Shown: one piece after another, positions 56,662-64,000 of the stretch | Position numbering within the stretch: the first letter of the stretch is position 1 | How the letters are laid out: each line of letters opens with the position of its first letter | Assembly: GCA_035578155.1 (NCBI GenBank) | Contig: JAPWDM010000001.1 | Location: forward strand, 16,842,725 to 16,906,724 | Reading direction: 5' to 3' | Length of the DNA: 64,000 nucleotides | Source of the DNA: Brachynemurus nebulosus | Taxonomy: Eukaryota > Arthropoda > Insecta > Neuroptera > Myrmeleontidae | Notes under the pieces: generated by a model | The model's input: only the letters and a program-made list of their open reading frames with translations | What the model was told of the DNA's origin: nothing | Database searches by the model: none | Position numbers and translations under genes: made by a program

Positions 56662-57582
56662 TAGGGTAAGTGCGGGAGAGATGCCGCAGTAGCCATAGTT
56701 CGTCCGTTGATTGATAGATAGCGCTATTAATGAACTATATGTTTAAAATAAGTTACTTATTTAAGCTGTATATGGCAACATTTATGATAGTCCATCAGTT
56801 TAGTAATTATCCAACTTTTTATTATTGAACAGCAAATTTTTTAACATAATATTTTATCAAGCATTTAATTCATTAGAATTTAAGAATGTACATTTCATTG
56901 TTTTAATGAAAATGAGTTTTGTTATAGGCATATTTTAAAAGTACTGTATAAAATTTTAGGTTTGAATTCCGCACTATGCTTGCTATAGCAACATGCGGCA
57001 TCTATCCCAACAAAATGCCGCATTTAAAGTTGGTATAGATGCCGCATCATATTACATGTTAAAAACATAGACTTAAATACCTTAGTTATGCAATTTTTTT
57101 TTTTTTTTTTTGGACTGTAAATTATGCCACGTAAATATAAAAGATCCATTAATGGATCAGGAAGAGCCCTCATATTAGTGAAGATAACGAAAATAATGAT
57201 GACTGCCTGTGTATTGAATGTTTTGAAAAGTACTCAGAAACAAAAAAAAAGTTGACTGGTTAAGATGTATAAAGTGCCAAAAATAGTTACATATGGCATG
57301 CATCATGTATGGAGATGTGTGCAAAATGCAAAATTTTTAATATGAACTACGCGGCGTCTTACCTTCTTTGATGTGGTATCTTTCCCATAGGTGTGGGAGA
57401 GATGCCGCTTTGCAGGCTCTACAAGAATGTTAATTATGAATCCTTTATATCCCTATTTATAAATAATTTTAAAGAACAATGTTTACATTTATTGTGTACC
57501 AAATTTCAAATCAATTAAATGCATACTTTAAGAATTATTAAGTGTTTTCAAAATGTACGGCATCTCTCCCGCATTCACCCTA
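56662..57582 (+). mobile_element. Deleted pogo-like element, 917 bp
   Basis: TA at 56662-56663 and 57581-57582; TIRs GGGTAAGTGCGGGAGAGATG and, reversed, GGGTGAATGCGGGAGAGATG, both continuing to CCG. GATGCCGCA-type motifs recur internally at about 56994, 57013, 57037 and 57409. A transposase relic with its ends joined after a large deletion lies at 57124-57345. The element is non-autonomous. Confidence 0.78.
57124..57345 (+). pseudogene. Pogo-like transposase relic: N-terminus joined to cysteine-rich C-terminus
   Basis: The start codon opens MPRKYKRSINGSGRA, the type of basic start (MPR.Y.R) common in pogo-like transposases. After about 15 codons the frame shifts into EDNENN, DDCLCIECFEKYSET, then, after another shift, WLRCIKCQK, a stop and HMACIMYG, with MCAKC near the end. 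A C-x2-C...W-x2-C-x2-C...H-x2-C...C-x2-C arrangement is a PHD-like zinc-binding tail that I associate with insect pogo-type (CENP-B-like) transposases. The HTH and DDE core are deleted. Family placement by motif only. Confidence 0.6.
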
Positions 57583-58894
57583 AGTCGATATTGTCATTAT
57601 GACAAAATTATTATTTTTAACAGAACTTACGAGAAACGTTCAATAATAAAAAATTCAAAATATTCAAACTCACAGATTCGCACAGTGATTATTAGATATT
57701 ATTGCTACGAAATTATAGCTTCACATTTTCCAGTTCTATTTGTGTGTCCTTCTTAAATAGTTATTTGCTTACTTATCTTTTCAATCAACAAGATCGATAA
57801 TTAAAAATAATATCTTTCACAACATCGAATTTTGCAGACTGATGTACCTACTTAATTAGTTAAAAAATTTACGATCGCGATATCAATCTTCAAAAAAAAC
57901 TGTCAATTCTTCTCACATTCCACAGCACCAATAATAGAGAAATTCAATATTTACGGATATACACGTATGCAGCGATCGTTAGTTATCGATGTATCCAAAT
58001 ATGAACCACAAACTACGACCTTATCAACCAGCTACGTACGTACGTATATACCATATAATTGATCTAACGTTACGATAACGATTGTTCAGTATTTGTTAAT
58101 TCATTACGATTGTATGGCTGTCTATTTCAGTTTTTTTTTTCTCCTTTTCAAACAGTTGATTATTGATAGATCTATAGATTAAATGAATATGATAAAATTC
58201 CATACGAATCAATTCGAAATATAATAACTTAATCACCATAAATAAAACGTCGTTAAAATATTATCTAATAAACAACAAAACAATCGTTCGTATATAACGC
58301 TAAACGATTAACTGTTTTTGCAGGATCTGTCAAAATAAAAATCTTTTTTTACAACGAAGACAAATCCTGAATAAGTTACATGTATAGGTAATTAATACAA
58401 AAAATTCGGTGGCAAATATACGCGAGTACATGACCTTTGTTATATTTTGAAAAAACTTTTGTCAGGATCAAAATGTCATTTAATTCAACTGTTCATTTAT
58501 TTAATGGTGAAGGTGCCGAATTATTAGCGAAAAAATCATGGCTGGAAGTGAAACAATTATAAAAACATGTCATTTTCAACATAACGGTGGATGTAAATTG
58601 ATAAAATATGCATCGGAAAATTGGATTTTCCTTCCATAAGCAGTATTTTTTAATTCTATATTATTCTAATTTTTAGTGATATGATCAAGGAGTATTTTGG
58701 CTATTTCTGTTATAAATTAATGTAATCAATATTCTCTTAACAAAATTGGTCGTTTGTTTTCTTTAAAATTTTCTTTAACGAGTCTTAATTAATCCTAGAA
58801 AATTTTTACTTTCTGGCGTTCCCACCAGGATATGTTTGACCTATAAAAAATATTTATTTTAAAAACAATTTATTGTGGTACTACCTATGTGGCG
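57583..58894. other. Spacer, no gene seen
   Basis: A+T-rich with a (TACG)n-like string near 58033. No repeat with a partner in the window and no recognisable exon was found. Confidence 0.4.
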
Positions 58895-59473
58895 TACACT
58901 ACCGTCCAAAAATTTGGAAACAAACATATCTTTGCATATTACAAAATTTCTTTTCCATACATTTTAATAAATTAGTTTGCTATTAAAATAAATTAGTTCG
59001 TACCACAATAAAAACTAAAAATTTTAAAAGCTTTTACATAATATTTTGATGATAATCTCTTGTATTGTTTTTGATCAATGCACGTGTTTTATTACCGTTT
59101 CGTTAATGACACAGCAGACAACTGCTCTCTTAAACTAGCTACGTAGCTGGAGAAAAATCGTTCTCCATCTAGTGCAGCACAGCCCTGGACATTTTGAAAA
59201 GATGAATGAAAAAATTTTTGAAAAACTTCTAAACAGAATGTCCAGAATTTGTGAACAAGTTATCAAGAAAAAAGGTGGTTATTTTGATGAAATTAGAATC
59301 TAATATTTAAGCCACAAATTTATTTTTTGTAGCAATACTAGTAAAATTAAATATTATGATTAATGTATCCAAATAATATTCATATCTAATACCAAATAAA
59401 TGTGATTAGTGTCTATCCACTGATGGTTTTATTGAATTTTTTTAATGCTACCAAACTTTTGGACGCTAGTGTA
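58895..59473 (+). mobile_element. Deleted Tc1-like element
   Basis: TA-bounded ends CACTACCGTCCAAAAATTTG (58897) and, reversed, CACTAGCGTCCAAAAGTTTG (59471) are typical Tc1-type TIRs. Of about 1.3-1.6 kb in complete elements only 575 bp remain. The 3' part keeps the transposase C-terminus in frame to its stop codon. Confidence 0.8.
59202..59303 (+). pseudogene. Tc1-like transposase C-terminus
   Basis: Thirty-three codons, MNEKIFEKLLNRMSR then ICEQVIKKKGGYFDEIRI and stop. The SMPRR...VI.AKGG.T.Y / NMPRIC..VIK.KGGYFDE pattern ends many Tc1-type transposases. Everything upstream, including the catalytic residues, is gone, and the frame just before it is closed. It lies about 170 bp from the right TIR, as expected. 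Confidence 0.72.
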
Positions 59474-61515
59474 TATAGTGAGATAGATACGCAGATTTTT
59501 GAAGTATGCTTCAGTATTAGAAGAAATTCTAGTCTAAATGATTAAGAGAAATACTGAAAAGTGGATACAATTTTTGCTTTTCGTAAGTAACTCCAGAAAT
59601 AATTTCAAATACAGTATAAATTAGGTGAAAGACCTTTTAAGATGAAGTTCTTTTAACTTTTTTTTCATTCTCAAACCTTATTTGCGAAATAATGTATCTC
59701 AAAGTTATGAGTTTGTGTAAGAGAATATGGGGAACTCAATTATCACGTAATTGATACGTGGACTAATATCTTACATTTTATCCCGAAAGTTGAAAGTTGT
59801 GAAAAACCCTAGCCACACTGAGGAGCCTTGACTATCCAACCTATCCAACTCGCACTTGATGATTTTTTAACATATAAATAACATATAAATTAACACAGAA
59901 GTAGATAAGAAAATAAAATTCACATGTACATATTCTTTTTAATGACATTCCGGAACTCTTCAGAGGCACTCTCATAAATTCTTCATTTTTCATTGATACC
60001 TAAATAAAAAACATTAAGGACGTATTTCCGTACAATGTAAAAACAATAGTATCTACCATATTATGTACTCGTACGCATATGTTCAACGCTAGTATTGCGC
60101 TATTGTCAGATCAATCAGTAGTTCAATTATAATGATTTGATTGATATATGTATATGTACGCATTCGTCTATTGTCTTTTTTTGTATCAGTGGTGGGCCGC
60201 TTTCAATCCGTGACTACCATTGTTGTGGCATAGAGGTCGGTCAGGAAGTTACTTGACATAATATAATATATGTGTGGCATTTACGTGCATTTACGTGCAT
60301 ATACATATATATTATATTATGAATATGTATTACATACATGTTTTGTTTATTCTGTTTACTAAACAAGGAACTGTCCACAGAGTACATTGTACACTATATT
60401 ATATTATATAGATAGGTATCTACGACTGGTTTCAAAAAAATTTGGAGCAATTTTCTTGGAGTTGGGTATTGGAGTTGGATTAGCAGTTATCATATAGCGA
60501 AAATTTTATAAAACATTTTTTTACGATAATAAATAACTTAAACCATTAAAATTTGTGCCTAAATAATTCATACATTTACTTGAAGAATTTTAAAAGTTAT
60601 AGCGAGTAGAATAGACTAATGAATGTACAATTATTAACCTATGCATTTTTAAGTAAATATATGAGAAAAGACTGAGCTGAGCGACAAAAAAAGCAAATTA
60701 TACTGTCAAGACGCTTTAATTTAACCGTAAAGGAGAGAAAGGTTCCACTGTACGATGTAGAAATCAGATATTAACGGACAAATATGCACATTAAAATTTT
60801 ACTGAAGTTTCTTTCTCAATTTTTTCTCAAAATTCTTTTTCAAAACGGTGTACATAATATCCCTAAATGTAGCCGATAAATTGATTTGAAATTTTAAATC
60901 CATGTTCAAAAAAAAAAGTAATTTTAATCTAACTGGCGATTTTATTAATATCACTTTTATTTAAAAATTATAAATAAAAATGATGCACAAATCTTTGCAA
61001 AAAATAAAAAAATAAAAAAATTCATTTTTCTGTAACTATGAAAAGAAAAAGGAAAATGGCAAGTCAGACCATAGCCAGTACTATGTGGTTAATGATAAAT
61101 TTTTTTTTTAAGTCCAGTTAGTATAACTAAATTACATACACCATCCACCAAAACAACGTAGTATGCAATGCAATAGAACAGGAGTGATCACCAAGTCGAT
61201 CGCGAAGTTAGTTTTGGTCGATCACTCGCCACGTCTTAACGAATTTGGAAAGCTTTTTAAGTACTCTTTTGTTTCTTTTTTTTGCTCGTCAGGTTACCAT
61301 TTGAAGAAAATGATAAACCGACAGTTTTAGTTATTTATCTATTTGGTCCAGTAGATCGGGACACATTTTTAAGATAAAAAGCAGATCTTATGTATATAAA
61401 AGTTGACCACCCCAGCAGTATAGCAACCTAAAAATGATTAAATCGCAATTATCATTTTATAAGAATTAGCTCGCACAATTTTTAGAACGATCACTGTACC
61501 CTACTGACCCCTTAA
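59474..61515. other. 2-kb spacer, no gene supported
   Basis: CAGTGGTGGGCCGC at 60188 looks like a hAT terminus, without visible partner. Two direct ATTTACGTGCAT copies lie at about 60280. Otherwise A+T-rich with no recognisable gene. Confidence 0.4.
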
Positions 61516-61756
61516 CTACAGTCCACTTTACAAGGCTAGGAAATATTTAAAATGAGCCACAAGATTTATCTTAGATTTATATGAAACTGAATGTACATAT
61601 GTAGGTACTTTACAACTGTCATTTTATCAATACAATTGAACCTTTAAATGATTTGCTACAGTCCATTTTACAAAATTAGAAAATTTTTTAAGTAAGCCAC
61701 AAGACTTGACCAAGATTTATATGAAACTAAATGTACATGTGTAGGTACTTGAGATG
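61516..61756 (+). repeat. Diverged 140-bp tandem duplication
   Basis: CTACAGTCCACTTTACAA at 61516 and CTACAGTCCATTTTACAA at 61656 start two units that share AGCCACAAGA, GATTTATATGAAACT and AATGTACAT(A/G)TGTAGGTACT. Differences are scattered, so this is older than the 167-bp array. Confidence 0.7.
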
Positions 61757-61977
61757 TATATATAATTCATATTCATACGATTAATTCGATTTACGTTTTT
61801 ACTATTGTTAGTAAATCAAAGTAAATAAAATCAAATAAATAAATCTTAAAAGAACAATCAGAGTTTATTTACTCCATCTATATGTATATAGAGTGAACTA
61901 TTATCAGAGTTCAGATAAAAGATATTGATATAGTAGTCAAGTTCAACGGATATCAGGAGGGTGTATTCAACCAATCT

Positions 61978-62099
61978 TTTAGCGAATTTCCAGAATGGAA
62001 TTCAGCTATTACAGCCACTGTCATGACGCGACCTGAACTCGGGACCATGGCAGAAATTTGTTTTGAGGTCCCTAGGAACCGAAAATAATATTCACTAAA

Positions 62100-62181
<82 letters not shown>

Positions 62182-62460
62182 GTGTCCGCACGATAACTCT
62201 CGAACGAAATGTCCTAGGTTTACGAAATTTGGTGAGAACGTTGGAAGTCGAAAAATCTTGGATGAGTTCTTCAGCCAGACACGTCGGATGCCAGGAACAT
62301 GGTTTTTGTTCTTGCAAAAAATTAGTTTTTTGCCAAAATTTCCACTTATTCAAAAATTTTTGCGAAATTTTTTTACACCATTTAAAAGAGAAGAAAAAAT
62401 TACATAAAAAAGGTCTTTAAACTTTTTTTCTATGTCAACTAGTTTCCGAGAAAAACCTTG
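61978..62460 (-). mobile_element. Family B element, copy B4
   Basis: TTTTAGCGAATTTCCAGAAT, CTATTACAGCCACTGTCATG, GACCATGGCAGAAATTTG, CACTAAAATTTATATA, a long (TA)n tract (62103-62181), CACGATAACTCTCGAACGAA, CCAGACACGTCGGATGCCAG, CAACTAGTTTCCGAGAAAAA: the order is B1 reversed and the similarity high. The CCCCTGTCGCAGC end is missing. All ORFs here are shadows of the repeat. Confidence 0.72.
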
Positions 62461-62757
62461 TTGTTTAGAATGTGATTATTTTATCGTATAAAGTGTGAAT
62501 TTTTTCACATTCTAACTAAGTAGATACATATTCCACACAATATGGATATTTTGTATATAACATATATTATATGTATACGATATACTTTTTGACACGATCA
62601 CATAATTTTATTGTGATATATGTATAAGGGTACAAGACCATTTCATTATCCGTACTACCATTATGCGTACGGTTTGTGTGTGTTGTATATACATATACAG
62701 TCTACGTGAGAAAATTTTTAAAGTAAACAAAGATTTTTATGTAAACAAGTCTTAAAT
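62461..62757. other. Short spacer, no feature seen
   Basis: A+T-rich; nothing recognised. It includes an imperfect inverted repeat TAGAATGTGATTATTT / AAATTATGTGATCG-like that is too weak to call. Confidence 0.35.
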
Positions 62758-62965
62758 TTTAGCGAATTTCCAGAATGGAATTCAGCTATTATTTAACATA
62801 TACAGGCGATTATTTTGAAAGTTAACATAAATATATGATAACATTTCCAGAATGGAATTCAGCTATTACAGCCACTGTCATGACGCGGGGGGCATGACCT
62901 GAGCCCGGGACTATGACAGAAATTTGTTTTGAGGTCCCTAGAAACCGAAAATAATAGTCACTAAA

Positions 62966-63014
<49 letters not shown>

Positions 63015-63020
63015 TATATA

Positions 63021-63058
<38 letters not shown>

Positions 63059-63358
63059 CCGCGCGATAACTCTCGAAGGAAGTATCCAATTTTTACGAAA
63101 CTTGGTGAAAACATTGGAAGTCCCAAACCCTTGGTGAGTTTGTCAGCCAGACACGTCGGATGCCAGGAACATTGGTTTTGTTCTTGAGAAATATTAGTTT
63201 TTGCCAAAATTTCCACTTATTCAAAAATTTTTGAAAACTTGAAAGTCGTCCAAGAATGGAATTCAGCTATTACAACCACTGTCATGACGCGACTTAAACC
63301 CGGGACCATGGCAGAAATTTGTTTTAAGGTCCCTAGGAACCGAAAATAATATTCACTC
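62758..63358 (-). repeat. Cluster of three partial family B copies
   Basis: 62758-62796 is only the hairpin end; 62843-63235 is a longer copy with (TA)n, (GT)n, GATAACTCTCGAAGGA and CAGACACGTCGGATGCCAGG; 63252-63358 is a third start, from AGAATGGAATTCAGCTATTA to AACCGAAAATAATATTCACT, ending before the (TA)n point. With B4, four head-to-tail partial copies occupy 1.4 kb, which suggests local duplication or repeated insertion into the same sequence. Confidence 0.65.
62970..63058. repeat. (TA)n(GT)n compound microsatellite
   Basis: TA units with two small interruptions (63008, 63020) pass into about ten GT units. It is at the same relative place as the (TA)n in other B copies. Confidence 0.92.
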
Positions 63359-64000
63359 AAAGGCTATTGGCGGATAAGCATGGGTAGAAATGCCCCCGCA
63401 CGAATTGTGTTGGTTTTTTTTTCTGCTAACTGCTTTCGATATAAGATTACAATTTACTGAGTTTCAACCCTTAAAAACTCACCCTTTGGGGGTAAAAAAT
63501 TATTTTTTGAAAATCACAAAAAATTTATAACTTTTTAGTGGCTTGACGGATTTGGCTGGAATTTTTATATGTTTTAGATACCTCTATAGTGTACCTCAGA
63601 AAAAATTATCAGCTTCAAAAAAAAATTATAACCCCCCCCCCCCCAAAAAAAAAAAATTGTTTAATTTTTCAATATTTTTTTTCATCACCTTGTAGCTATA
63701 GTACAATCACCAAAATTTTTTTGCAGGCTTCCTACTATGACCGATATAACATATAATTTTTTCAGATTTTTTCTCCGGGTGCATCATAGTTAAAAAAAAA
63801 TAAAATGTCCAAAAAGATTCCGATGAAAATGTCCGAGAATATTTCTTGGAGATAGGCATAGGCTTCCGGGTACTCAATCGATTGGAAATCGTTTACACAT
63901 TTTGAATATGTTCATAAAAACATTAGTGATTGCTTAGTTTTTGAAAAAAAAAATGGTCGACTCAAATCTTCAAATTCCGCAATCAGCCAAACACTTTGAT
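63359..64000. other. Non-coding end of window
   Basis: Contains a C-run followed by an A-run (about 63632-63657). Phrases such as AACTTTTTAGTGGCTTGACG look like transposon arm sequence but have no partner in the window. No gene. Confidence 0.4.

Overview
This window looks like intergenic DNA from a strongly A+T-rich arthropod nuclear genome, most probably an insect. The basis is the base composition, long (TA)n tracts, very many short non-autonomous DNA transposons with terminal inverted repeats (TIRs), decayed mariner, Tc1, pogo and hAT transposase pieces, and LINE-tail motifs that I associate from memory with insect genomes. I find no intact protein-coding gene, no operon-like arrangement, no rRNA, no convincing functional tRNA and no CRISPR array. 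Nearly every open reading frame is short and is either chance, a translated (TA)n tract, or lies inside a repeat. I cannot name the species.

Layout. 1-3.6 kb: two direct copies of family A (66-320, 1197-1500) and a foldback-like element of family B (1770-2273). 3.6-6.3 kb: a 322-bp MITE, then two TTAA-flanked elements side by side (TTAA-1, TTAA-2). 6.6-10.1 kb: two more B copies, one a near-perfect foldback around (TA)n, a 392-bp MITE and a 147-bp tandem duplication. 12.8-14.5 kb: a 104-bp (TA)n tract and a pogo-like relic with repeated termini and a psq-type helix-turn-helix fragment. 15.6-18.5 kb: GC-rich hAT-like MITEs, two of them nested in a 2-kb TIR element. 19.3-20.6 kb: the ACACGGAGAG family and a Harbinger-like MITE. 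21.1-23.0 kb: one hAT element carrying two others and a further insert. 24.2-25.7 kb: a 1.47-kb hAT with an exact 8-bp target duplication, holding two smaller MITEs.

26.4-30.3 kb: a foldback, a truncated ACACGGAGAG copy, TTAA-6 and a pogo/Tigger-like element with a palindromic core. 32.0-33.9 kb: two short hATs and a 683-bp TTAA-flanked inverted repeat. 36.9-41.9 kb: MITEs, family A disrupted by a Harbinger-like insertion, a deleted mariner, a complete ACACGGAGAG copy, a perfect 88-bp palindrome and a 474-bp hAT. 42.6-50.8 kb: a Tc1 C-terminal relic, LINE-like tails, a 936-bp foldback and a TTAA/CCTTAAG-flanked element. 51.6-56.4 kb: second copies of TTAA-1 and TTAA-2 in the same order as at 4.5-6.3 kb, four apparently identical 167-bp tandem units and TTAA-5. 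56.7-59.5 kb: a deleted pogo-like element keeping a cysteine-rich C-terminal part, and a deleted Tc1-like element. 61.5-63.4 kb: a diverged tandem repeat and a cluster of B copies.

The genes do not work together as a system; the story is one of transposon layering. Several nests can be resolved because related copies elsewhere in the window show the empty site. The most unusual pattern is the abundance of unrelated TIR families flanked by TTAA. Coordinates were counted by hand and may be off by a base or two; family assignments rest on TIRs, target duplications and remembered motifs, not on database searches.
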